From the NCBI GenBank assembly GCA_032718475.1, contig JAUCBJ010007562.1:1-64000 (forward strand): a DNA stretch of 64,000 nt. The letters are read 5' to 3'. How positions within the stretch are numbered: the stretch's first letter is position 1; each line of letters begins with the position of its first letter. This document shows positions 24,079 to 34,689 of this stretch, piece by piece. The translations under genes were made by a program, and so were the position numbers. This DNA is from Nemertoderma westbladi. Taxonomy: Eukaryota > Xenacoelomorpha > Nemertodermatida > Nemertodermatidae. The notes under the pieces are model-generated. The model searched no databases. It saw nothing but the letters and a program-made list of their open reading frames with translations, and was not told where the DNA came from.

Positions 24079-24530
24079 ATGAACGGCTGAGTGGAACGGC
24101 TGAGTGGAACGGCTGAGTGAACGGCTGAGTGGAACGGCTGAGTGGAACGGCTGAGTGAACGGCTAAGTGGAACGGCTGAGTGGAACGGCTGAGTGGAACG
24201 GCTGAGTGGAACGGCTGAGTGGAACGGCTGAGTGGAACGGCTGAGTGGAACGGCTGAGTGGAACGGCTGAGTGGAACGGCTGAGTGAACGGCTGAGTGGA
24301 ACGGCTGAGTGGAACGGCTGAGTGAACGGCTGAGTGGAACGGCTGAGTGGAACGGCTGAGTGGAACGGCTGAGTGGAACGGCTGAGTGGAACGGCTGAGT
24401 GAACGGCTGAGTGGAACGGCTGAGTGAACGGCTGAGTGGAACGGCTGAGTGGAACGGCTGAGTGGAACGGCTGAGTGGAACGGCTGAGTGGAACGGCTGA
24501 GTGGAACGGCTGAGTGGAACGGCTGAGTGG
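24079..24530. repeat. 13/12-bp minisatellite, ~35 copies
   Basis: The unit is GAGTGGAACGGCT (13 bases), interspersed with a 12-base form that lacks one G (GAGTGAACGGCT). One unit has GGCTAAG in place of GGCTGAG. The mix of 12 and 13 keeps two minus-strand frames open as serine, arginine, proline and glutamine-rich strings. This is repeat arithmetic and not evidence of coding. The array touches a tRNA-like SINE head at its right edge. Confidence 0.95.
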
Positions 24531-24606
24531 ACTCTGGCGGGACTCGGAACTACAAGTACAACCCATAGATTATAGGCCCGTTGCTCAACCAACTGAGCTC
24601 ACCCAC
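24531..24606 (-). mobile_element. tRNA-derived SINE head (decayed)
   Basis: On the minus strand, GAGCTCAGTTGGTTGAGC (24600-24583) resembles the tRNA D-arm and RNA polymerase III A box. AGTTCCGAGTCCC (24551-24539) resembles a B box with one inserted base. The spacing of roughly 35 bases between the boxes is tRNA-like. The T-arm and acceptor stems do not pair, so it is a SINE head or tRNA pseudogene and not a working tRNA. Confidence 0.45.
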
Positions 24607-24929
24607 CTTTCATTTTTCCCCCAGTCCGCAGTGCAGTGATGTAAATATAAGCATTTGCGGGGAAATATAATACAATAATATATAATATAAATTTATTAGG
24701 ATTATATACTTCAGAGGAAAAAATGACACAGTATGAAAATGTAAAAAATGACCCACAATATGACAGACAGAGTTCAAATAGAATCAGAAAACATAAAACA
24801 AATTAGTAGTTAGTTAAAATATTTTCCCATAACAGCATATATAGTGTACCATGCTGATAAAAAAAATACCCCCATTAAACATGTGGATGTTGATACCCCT
24901 AAAATATTAGAAAAAATAAGCATACACAT
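24607..24929. other. AT-rich spacer
   Basis: This is AT-rich sequence with several runs of A and T. I see no gene or element end in it. Confidence 0.4.
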
Positions 24930-25184
24930 ACAGTTTATAGTGTTTACGCACAATAGGTGGTACATACACTCACAGTTTATAGTGTTTACGCACAATAGGT
25001 GGTACATACACTCACAGTTTATAGTGTTTACGCACAATAGGTGGTACATACACTCACAGTTTATAGTGTTTACGCACAATAGGTGGTACATACACTCACA
25101 GTTTATAGTGTTTACGCACAATAGGTGGTACATACACTCACAGTTTATAGTGTTTACGCACAATAGGTGGTACATACACTCACA
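24930..25184. repeat. 42-bp tandem repeat, 6 near-identical copies
   Basis: The unit contains CACAGTTTATAGTGTTTACG followed by CACAATAGGTGGTACATACA. The period of 42 is divisible by three, so frames stay open on both strands (14-residue repeats such as CECMYHLLCVNTIN on the minus strand). The six copies look essentially identical, which points to a recent expansion. Confidence 0.95.
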
Positions 25185-25308
25185 GACCATCATTGTTGGA
25201 GGATTAGCGGTTGGATTTATATAATTAAAGTGAATAACAACAAAACGTAACAATCTACTTTATAAAATATAGAATCATGCACTGCTAGAAAGATAAGGGA
25301 GATCCGAG

Positions 25309-25416
25309 CTAAGATGGTTCCCCACCATCGGCGTCGGTGGCAACTGTATCAGCGACATCAGCGGAAGCAGGTCGGGCGGCGTCAGTATCACCGAGTTGGG
25401 CATCGTTTGGAGGTCC
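25309..25416 (-). CDS. Possible terminal exon, acidic Ala/Asp-rich C-terminus
   Basis: On the minus strand a candidate acceptor (TTATTTGTCGTTATTCAG) is followed by 35 codons, beginning GPPNDAQLGD, and a TAG at 25311-25309. The peptide is rich in Ala and Asp (for example ASADVADTVATDADGGEPS) and has no known domain. Its phase (0) matches the donor of the candidate exon at 26139-26240. A TATAAA-type weak polyadenylation hexamer lies on the minus strand at 25264-25259. Both exons have plausible splice sites, compatible phase and similar acidic composition. The function cannot be guessed, and chance is a real alternative. Confidence 0.3.
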   Translation of the reverse strand, partial: GPPNDAQLGDTDAARPASADVADTVATDADGGEPS

Positions 25417-25732
25417 CTGAATAACGACAAATAAGCTATATTGCTAAAGTAATATGAGTGCCATTCATCATTACGTCATATCATACATCATATGGGTGTG
25501 ACTGTCCTACCTAAATTAGTAGCTATAGTGTATAATTAATCATTGTGGCCGTGATGGTTCATGGTTAATATACACTACACTTTCATTGTAGCGAGTTGTT
25601 AAAGACGGCCAAGTACTGTAGGATTGAGCACAGTGGCAGCATATGATTGTATTGACAGTTGGGAGGCCATGAGGAGGTAAATTGCGGACATACAAGGTAT
25701 CAGATAGCTGTTCCAGGTCTATCTTTTACCTG
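25417..25732. other. Unassigned; possible intron sequence
   Basis: No repeat or gene is recognised. If the two candidate exons are real, this stretch and 25733-26138 form a minus-strand intron of 722 bases. Confidence 0.3.
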
Positions 25733-25850
25733 AGCCGCTAGCTGAATGGTTAGAGGCGAGCGTCAGACTTCCAACCCGGAGGTCACCAGTTCGATCCCAC
25801 CTGGACGTCATTGCCGACTTTGCAAAAGTTGTGCCCAACAAATTATTATA
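25733..25850 (+). mobile_element. tRNA-derived SINE (head plus short body)
   Basis: TAGCTGAATGGTTAGAGGCG (about 25739-25758) fits a polymerase III A box and D-arm, and AGTTCGATCCC (25788-25798) is a good B box, at tRNA-like spacing. The T-arm stem does not pair canonically and no acceptor stem forms, so a working tRNA is unlikely. The next bases, to about 25850, could be the SINE body. The A/T-rich end leads into the 50-bp tandem repeat. Confidence 0.6.
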
Positions 25851-25860
25851 CTCCTAAATT

Positions 25861-26011
25861 ATACGCCATATCCTTCCAGCTCATATAATGCGACATGCGA
25901 CTCCTATACATTACGCCATATCCTTCCAGCTCATATAATGCGACATGCGACTCCTATACATTACGCCATATCCTTCCATCTCATATAATGCGACATGCGA
26001 CTCCTATACCC
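25861..26011. repeat. 50-bp tandem repeat, 3 copies
   Basis: ACGCCATATCCTTCC recurs at 25863, 25913 and 25963, giving a period of exactly 50. The unit continues with CTCATATAATGCGACATGCG and CTCCTATACATT. Copies differ by about one base (CAGCTC versus CATCTC). Confidence 0.95.
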
Positions 26012-26138
26012 CATTTACAGTTTACGAGGTAAGTCTTGATGTTCCTGATGCGAGCAGTTGACATTCCTTGTAATGTAACTGTTGCTAAAATTATTGAATT
26101 CCTATTCGTAAGTGGCATAATATTAACAACGTACTAAC

Positions 26139-26240
26139 CCCAACTTCTTCACCAACGTGCTCTTCCTCATCCTCACCAACAGCGTCAATATCAATATTCG
26201 TCTCACCACTAGGGATCTCCAACGGCCCATTTTCCGGTAT
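26139..26240 (-). CDS. Possible internal exon, acidic peptide
   Basis: On the minus strand, ATTATTATCCCAG precedes ATACCGG and the frame runs for 34 codons to GTTGGG before the donor-like GTTAGT. The peptide is strongly acidic (GETNIDIDAVGEDEEEHVG). Joining to the candidate exon at 25416-25309 keeps phase 0. Polypyrimidine content before the acceptor is modest. Upstream exons were not found: the next sequence on that side is a short AT-rich region and then the 33-bp satellite. The assignment rests on splice signals and composition only. Confidence 0.3.
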
Positions 26241-26585
26241 CTGGGATAATAATAATATAATATAGGCGTTATATACATTATGTTCGAGACACTTAATATC
26301 GAGAGTCAGCAAAACAATCGAAGCTGTAATTTCCAAAAATTGCCAGAATTTCGTATCTCAGTATCAATATTTAAAAGAAACACACAAATAATTATGGTAT
26401 TACCAAACGAGGTATTGGCATTAGTTTTCGGCTAACCGTTTTGCTGTATATGAATTGGTTTTCCATGTAACGTATTAGGTATTAGGTATTATTCGACTTA
26501 CATTAAAGGGAGTATAGACTTATCAGTTGGTTTGCCACTTTACCATATGAGATATAGGAGTTTTTTTTCGGCGTTTGGGGCCTGA
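26241..26585. other. Left flank of the 33-bp array with decayed units
   Basis: AT-rich sequence. From about 26497 it includes TATTCGACTTACATT and then TCAGTTGGTTTGCCAC with TTTACCATATGAG, which align with the 33-bp unit at reduced identity. These look like old edge monomers of the array. Confidence 0.5.
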
Positions 26586-29500
26586 ATGAGTTGGTTGTCG
26601 ACTTACCGTTTGAGGTACTTCAGTTGGTTGTTGACTTACAGTTTGAGGTACTTCAGTTGGTTGTCGACTTACCGTTTGAGGTACTTCAGTTGGTTGTTGA
26701 CTTACAGTTTGAGGTACTTCAGTTGGTTGTCGACTTACCGTTTGAGGTACTTCAGTTGATTTTCGACTTACAGTTTGAGGTACTTCAGTTGATTGTCGAC
26801 TTACCGTTTGAGGTACTTCAGTTGATTTTCGACTTACAGTTTGAGGTACTTCAGTTGATTGTCGACTTACCGTTTGAGGTACTTCAGTTGGTTATCGACT
26901 TACAGTTTGAGGTACTTCAGTTGATTGTCGACTTACCGTTTGAGGTACTTCAGTTGGTTGTTGACTTACCGTTTGAGGTACTTCAGTTGGTTATCGACTT
27001 ACAGTTTGAGGTACTTCAGTTGATTGTCGACTTACCGTTTGAGGTACTTCAGTTGGTTGTTGACTTACCGTTTGAGGTACTTCAGTTGGTTGTCGACTTA
27101 CAGTTTGAGGTACTTCAGTTGGTTGTCGACTTACAGTTTGAGGTACTTCAGTTGGTTATCGACTTACAGTTTGAGGTACTTCAGTTGGTTGTCGACTTAC
27201 AGTTTGAGGTACTTCAGTTGGTTATCGACTTACAGTTTGAGGTACTTCAGTTGATTTTCGACTTACAGTTTGAGGTACTTCAGTTGATTTTCGACTTACA
27301 GTTTGAGGTACTTCAGTTGATTTTCGACTTACCGTTTGAGGTACTTCAGTTGGTTGTCGACTTACCGTTTGAGGTACTTCAGTTGATTTTCGACTTACCG
27401 TTTGAGGTACTTCAGTTGATTTTCGACTTACCGTTTGAGGTACTTCAGTTGGTTGTCGACTTACCGTTTGAGGTACTTCAGTTGATTTTCGACTTACCGT
27501 TTGAGGTACTTCAGTTGGTTGTCGACTTACCGTTTGAGGTACTTCAGTTGATTTTCGACTTACCGTTTGAGGTACTTCAGTTGGTTGTCGACTTACCGTT
27601 TGAGGTACTTCAGTTGATTTTCGACTTACCGTTTGAGGTACTTCAGTTGGTTGTTGACTTACCGTTTGAGGTACTTCAGTTGGTTGTCGACTTACCGTTT
27701 GAGGTACTTCAGTTGATTTTCGACTTACCGTTTGAGGTACTTCAGTTGATTTTCGACTTACCGTTTGAAGTACTTCAGTTGATTGTCGACTTACAGTTTG
27801 AGGTACTTCAGTTGATTGTCGACTTACCGTTTGAGGTACTTCAGTTGATTTTCGACTTACCGTTTAAGGTACTTCAGTTGATTTTCGACTTACCGTTTGA
27901 GGTACTTCAGTTGATTGTCGACTTACCGTTTGAGGTACTTCAGTTGGTTGTCGACTTACCGTTTGAGGTACTTCAGTTGGTTATCGACTTACCGTTTGAG
28001 GTACTTCAGTTGGTTGTCGACTTACCGTTTGAGGTACTTCAGTTGATTTTCGACTTACCGTTTGAGGTACTTCAGTTGATTTTCGAACTAACCGTTTGAG
28101 GTACTTCAGTTGGTTGTCGACTTACCGTTTGAGGTACTTCAGTTGATTTTCGACTTACCGTTTGAGGTACTTCAGTTGGTTGTCGACTTACCGTTTGAGG
28201 TACTTCAGTTGATTTTCGACTTACCGTTTGAGGTACTTGAGGTACTTCAGTTGATTTTCGACTTACCGTTTGAGGTACTTCAGTTGGTTGTCGACTTACC
28301 GTTTGAGGTACTTCAGTTGATTTTCGACTTACCGTTTGAGGTACTTCAGTTGGTTATCGACTTACCGTTTGAGGTACTTCAGTTGGTTATCGACTTACAG
28401 TTTGAGGTACTTCAGTTGGTTATCGACTTACAGTTTGAGGTACTTCAGTTGGTTGTCGACTTACAGTTTGAGGTACTTCAGTTGGTTGTTGACTTACAGT
28501 TTGAGGTACTTCAGTTGATTTTCGACTTACAGTTTGAGGTACTTCAGTTGATTTTCGACTTACAGTTTGAGGTACTTCAGTTGGTTGTCGGCTTACAGTT
28601 TGAGGTACTTCAGTTGGTTTTCGACTTACCGTTTGAGGTACTTCAGTTGATTTTCGACTTACCGTTTGAGGTACTTCAGTTGGTTATCAACTTACCGTTT
28701 GAGGTACCTCAGTTGGTTGTCGACTTACCGTTTGAGGTACTTCAGTTGGTTGTCGACTTACCGTTTGAGGTACTTCAGTTGGTTATCGACTTACCGTTTG
28801 AGGTACTTCAGTTGGTTGTCGACTTACCGTTTGAGGTACTTCAGTTGGTTGTCGACTTACCGTTTGAGGTACTTCAGTTGATTTTCGACTTACCGTTTGA
28901 GGTACTTCAGTTGATTTTCGACTTACCGTTTGAGGTACTTCAGTTGATTGTCGACTTACAGTTTGAGGTACTTCAGTTGATTGTCGACTTACCGTTTGAG
29001 GTACTTCAGTTGATTTTCGACTTACCGTTTGAGGTACTTCAGTTGATTTTCGACTTACCGTTTGAGGTACTTCAGTTGATTGTCGACTTACCGTTTGAGG
29101 TACTTCAGTTGGTTGTCGACTTACCGTTTGAGGTACTTCAGTTGGTTATCGACTTACCGTTTGAGGTACTTCAGTTGGTTGTCGACTTACCGTTTGAGGT
29201 ACTTCAGTTGATTTTCGACTTACCGTTTGAGGTACTTCTACTTCAGTTGGTTGTCGACTTACCGTTTGAGGTACTTCAGTTGGTTGTCGACTTACCGTTT
29301 GAGGTACTTCAGTTGGTTGTCGACTTACCGTTTGAGGTACTTCAGTTGATTTTCGACTTACCGTTTGAGGTACTTCAGTTGGTTATCAACTTACCGTTTG
29401 AGGTACTTCAGTTGGTTGTCGGCTTACAGTTTGAGGTACTTCTACTTCAGTTGGTTGTCGACTTACAGTTTGAGGTACTTCAGTTGGTTTTCGACTTACC

Positions 29501-32500
29501 GTTTGAGGTACTTCAGTTGATTTTCGACTTACCGTTTGAGGTACTTCAGTTGGTTTTCGACTTACCGTTTGAGGTACTTCAGTTGGTTATCGACTTACCG
29601 TTTGAGGTACTTCAGTTGGTTATCGACTTACCGTTTGAGGTACTTCAGTTGGTTATCAACTTACCGTTTGAGGTACTTCAGTTGGTTGTCGGCTTACAGT
29701 TTGAGGTACTTCTACTTCAGTTGGTTGTCAACTTACAGTTTGAGGTACTTCAGTTGGTTTTCGACTTACCGTTTGAGGTACTTCAGTTGATTTTCGACTT
29801 ACCGTTTGAGGTACTTCAGTTGGTTTTCGACTTACCGTTTGAGGTACTTCAGTTGGTTATCGACTTACCGTTTGAGGTACTTCAGTTGATTTTCGACTTA
29901 CCGTTTGAGGTACTTCAGTTGGTTATCGACTTACCGTTTGAGGTACTTCAGTTGGTTGTCGACTTACCGTTTGAGGTACTTCAGTTGGTTGTCGACTTAC
30001 CGTTTGAGGTACTTCAGTTGGTTTTCGACTTACCGTTTGAGGTACTTCAGTTGATTTTCGACTTACCGTTTGAGGTACTTCAGTTGATTTTCGACTTACC
30101 GTTTGAGGTACTTCAGTTGATTGTCGACTTACCGTTTGAGGTACTTCAGTTGGTTGTCGACTTACCGTTTGAGGTACTTCAGTTGGTTATCGACTTACCG
30201 TTTGAGGTACTTCAGTTGATTTTCGACTTACCGTTTGAGGTACTTCTACTTCAGTTGGTTGTCGACTTACCGTTTGAGGTACTTCAGTTGGTTATCGACT
30301 TACCGTTTGAGGTACTTCAGTTGATTTTCGACTTACCGTTTGAGGTACTTCTACTTCAGTTGGTTGTCGACTTACCGTTTGAGGTACTTCAGTTGATTTT
30401 CGACTTACCGTTTGAGGTACTTCTACTTCAGTTGGTTGTCGACTTACCGTTTGAGGTACTTCAGTTGGTTGTCGACTTACCGTTTGAGGTACTTCAGTTG
30501 GTTGTCGACTTACCGTTTGAGGTACTTCAGTTGATTTTCGACTTACCGTTTGAGGTACTTCAGTTGGTTTTCGACTTACCGTTTGAGGTACTCAGTTGGT
30601 TGTCGACTTACAGTTTGAGGTACTTCTACTTCAGTTGGTTGTCGACTTACAGTTTGAGGTACTTCAGTTGGTTTTCGACTTACCGTTTGAGGTACTTCAG
30701 TTGATTTTCGACTTACCGTTTGAGGTACTTCAGTTGGTTTTCGACTTACCGTTTGAGGTACTTCAGTTGGTTGTCGACTTACCGTTTGAGGTACTTCAGT
30801 TGGTTGTCGGCTTACCGTTTGAGGTACTTCAGTTGATTTTCGACTTACCGTTTGAGGTACTTCAGTTGGTTGTCGACTTACAGTTTGAGGTACTTCAGTT
30901 GGTTGTCGACTTACAGTTTGAGGTACTTCAGTTGGTTGTCGACTTACAGTTTGAGGTACTTCAGTTGGTTGTCGACTTACAGTTTGAGGTACTTCAGTTG
31001 GTTATCGACTTACAGTTTGAGGTACTTCAGTTGGTTGTCGACTTACAGTTTGAGGTACTTCAGTTGGTTGTCGACTTACTGTTTGAGGTACTTCAGTTGG
31101 TTTTCGACTTACAGTTTGAGGTACTTCTACTTCAGCTGGTTGTCGACTTACAGTTTGAGGTACTTCAGTTGGTTGTCGACTTACCGTTTGAGGTACTTCA
31201 GTTGATTTTCGAGTTACAGTTTGAGGTACTTCAGTTGGTTTTCGACTTACAGTTTGAGGTACTTCAGTTGGTTTTCGACTTACAGTTTGAGGTACTTCTA
31301 CTTCAGTTGGTTGTTGACTTACAGTTTGAGGTACTTCTACTTCAGTTGGTTGTCGACTTACTGTTTGAGGTACTTCAGTTGGTTTTCGACTTACAGTTTG
31401 AGGTACTTCTACTTCAGTTGGTTGTCGACTTACTGTTTGAGGTACTTCAGTTGGTTTTCGACTTACAGTTTGAGGTACTTCTACTTCAGTTGGTTGTTGA
31501 CTTACAGTTTGAGGTACTTCTACTTCAGTTGGTTTTCGACTTCCAGTTTGAGGTACTTCAGTTGGTTGTCGACTTACCGTTTGAGGTACTTCAGTTGGTT
31601 GTCGACTTACAGTTTGAGGTACTTCAGTTGGTTGTTGACTTACAGTATGAGGTACTTCTACTTCAGTTGATTGTCGACTTACAGTTTGAGGTACTTCAGT
31701 TGGTTGTCGACTTACCGTTTGAGGTACTTCAGTTGGTTGTCGACTTACAGTTTGAGGTACTTCTACTTCAGTTGGTTGTCGACTTACTGTTTGAGGTACT
31801 TCAGTTGGTTTTCGACTTACAGTTTGAGGTACTTCTACTTCAGTTGGTTGTTGACTTACAGTTTGAGGTACTTCAGTTGATTTTCGACTTACCGTTTGAG
31901 GTACTTCAGTTGGTTTTCGACTTACAGTTTGAGGTACTTCAGTTGGTTGTCGACTTACAGTTTGAGGTACTTCAGTTGGTTGTTGACTTACAGTATGAGG
32001 TACTTCAGTTGGTTGTCGACTTACAGTTTGAGGTACTTCTACTTCAGTTGGTTGCCGACTTACCGTTTGAGGTACTTCAGTTGATTTTCGACTTACCGTT
32101 TGAGGTACTTCAGTTGGTTGTCGGTTTACCGTTTGAGGTACTTCAGTTGGTTGTCGACTTACCGTTTGAGGTACTTCAGTTGGTTGTCGACTTACCGTTT
32201 GAGGTACTTCAGTTGGTTGTCGGCTTACCGTTTGAGGTACTTCAGTTGGTTGTCGACTTACCGTTTGAGGTACTTCAGTTGGTTGTCGACTTACCGTTTG
32301 AGGTACTTCAGTTGGTTGTCGGCTTACCGTTTGAGGTACTTCAGTTGGTTGTCGACTTACCGTTTGAGGTACTTCAGTTGGTTGTCGACTTACCGTTTGA
32401 GGTACTTCAGTTGGTTGTCGACTTACCGTTTGAGGTACTTCAGTTGATTTTCGACTTACCGTTTGAGGTACTTCAGTTGATTTTCGACTTACCGTTTGAG

Positions 32501-34689
32501 GTACTTCAGTTGGTTGTCGGTTTACCGTTTGAGGTACTTCAGTTGGTTGTCGACTTATCGTTTGAGGTACTTCAGTTGGTTGTCGACTTACCGTTTGAGG
32601 TACTTCAGTTGGTTGTCGGCTTACCGTTTGAGGAACTTCAGTTGGTTGTCGACTTACCGTTTGAGGTACTTCAGTTGGTTGTCGACTTACCGTTTGAGGT
32701 ACTTCAGTTGGTTGTCGACTTACAGTTTGAGGTACTTCAGTTGGTTGTCGGCTTACAGTTTGAGGTACTTCAGTTGATTTTCGACTTACCGTTTGAGGTA
32801 CTTCAGTTGGTTATCAACTTACCGTTTGAGGTACTTCAGTTGATTTTCGACTTACCGTTTGAGGTACTTCAGTTGATTTTCGACTTACCGTTTGAGGTAC
32901 TTCAGTTGATTTTCGACTTACCGTTTGAGGTACTTCAGATGATTTTCGACTTACCGTTTGAGGTACTTCAGTTGGTTGTCGACTTACCGTTTGAGGTACT
33001 TCTACTTCAGTTGGTTATCGACTTACCGTTTGAGGTACTTCAGTTGGTTGTCGGCTTACCGTTTGAGGTACTTCAGTTGATTTTCGACTTACAGTTTGAG
33101 GTACTTCAGTTGATTATCGACTTACCGTTTGAGGTACTTCAGTTGGTTGTCGACTTACCGTTTGAGGTACTTCAGTTGGTTGTCGACTTACCGTTTGAGG
33201 TACTTCAGTTGGTTGTCGACTTACCGTTTGAGGTACTTCAGTTGATTTTCGACTTACAGTTTGAGGTACTTCAGTTGATTTTCGACTTACAGTTTGAGGT
33301 ACTTCAGTTGGTTATCAACTTACCGTTTGAGGTACTTCAGTTGGTTGTCGACTTACCGTTTGAGGTACTTCAGTTGGTTATCGACTTACCGTTTGAGGTA
33401 CTTCAGTTGATTTTCGACTTACCGTTTGAGGTACTTCAGATGATTTTCGACTTACCGTTTGAGGTACTTCAGTTGGTTGTCGACTTACCGTTTGAGGTAC
33501 TTCTACTTCAGTTGGTTATCGACTTACCGTTTGAGGTACTTCAGTTGGTTGTCGGCTTACCGTTTGAGATACTTCAGTTGATTTTCGACTTACAGTTTGA
33601 GGTACTTCAGTTGGTTATCGACTTACCGTTTGAGGTACTTCAGTTGGTTGTCGACTTACCGTTTGAGGTACTTCAGTTGGTTGTCGACTTACCGTTTGAG
33701 GTACTTCAGTTGGTTGTCGACTTACCGTTTGAGGTACTTCATTTGGTTGTCGACTTACCGTTTGAGGTACTTCAGTTGATTTTCGACTTACAGTTTGAGG
33801 TACTTCAGTTGATTTTCGACTTACAGTTTGAGGTACTTCAGTTGGTTATCAACTTACCGTTTGAGGTACTTCAGTTGGTTGTCGACTTACCGTTTGAGGT
33901 ACTTCAGTTGGTTATCGACTTACCGTTTGAGGTACTTCAGTTGATTTTCGACTTACAGTTTGAGGTACTTCAGTTGGTTATCAACTTACCGTTTGAGGTA
34001 CTTCAGTTGGTTGTCGACTTACCGTTTGAGGTACTTCAGTTGGTTGTCGACTTACCGTTTGAGGTACTTCAGTTGGTTATCAACTTACCGTTTGAGGTAC
34101 TTCAGTTGGTTATCAACTTACCGTTTGAGGTACTTCAGTTGGTTGTCGACTTACAGTTTGAGGTACTTCAGTTGGTTGTCGACTTACCGTTTGAGGTACT
34201 TCAGTTGGTTATCGACTTACCGTTTGAGGTACTTCAGTTGATTTTCGACTTACAGTTTGAGGTACTTCAGTTGGTTATCAACTTACCGTTTGAGGTACTT
34301 CAGTTGGTTATCAACTTACCGTTTGAGGTACTTCAGTTGGTTGTCGACTTACAGTTTGAGGTACTTCAGTTGGTTATCAACTTACCGTTTGAGGTACTTC
34401 AGTTGGTTGTCGACTTACCGTTTGAGGTACTTCAGTTGGTTATCGACTTACCGTTTGAGGTACTTCAGTTGATTTTCGACTTACAGTTTGAGGTACTTCA
34501 GTTGGTTATCAACTTACCGTTTGAGGTACTTCAGTTGGTTGTCGACTTACCGTTTGAGGTACTTCAGTTGGTTGTCGACTTACCGTTTGAGGTACTTCAG
34601 TTGGTTATCGACTTACCGTTTGAGGTACTTCAGTTGATTTTCGACTTACAGTTTGAGGTACTTCAGTTGGTTATCAACTTACCGTTTGA

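Noticed and set aside
24059-24592. Minus-strand frames with serine/proline/glutamine repeats in the 13/12-bp minisatellite
   Set aside because: Two overlapping frames are open equally, as expected from a short repeat that lacks stop words. There is no flanking coding evidence.
24810-25253. Open frames on both strands across the 42-bp repeat
   Set aside because: The period is divisible by three and both strands are open, which is repeat arithmetic and not coding signal.
25733-25806. Functional tRNA gene
   Set aside because: A and B boxes are present, but the T-arm and acceptor stems do not pair. A SINE head explains it better.
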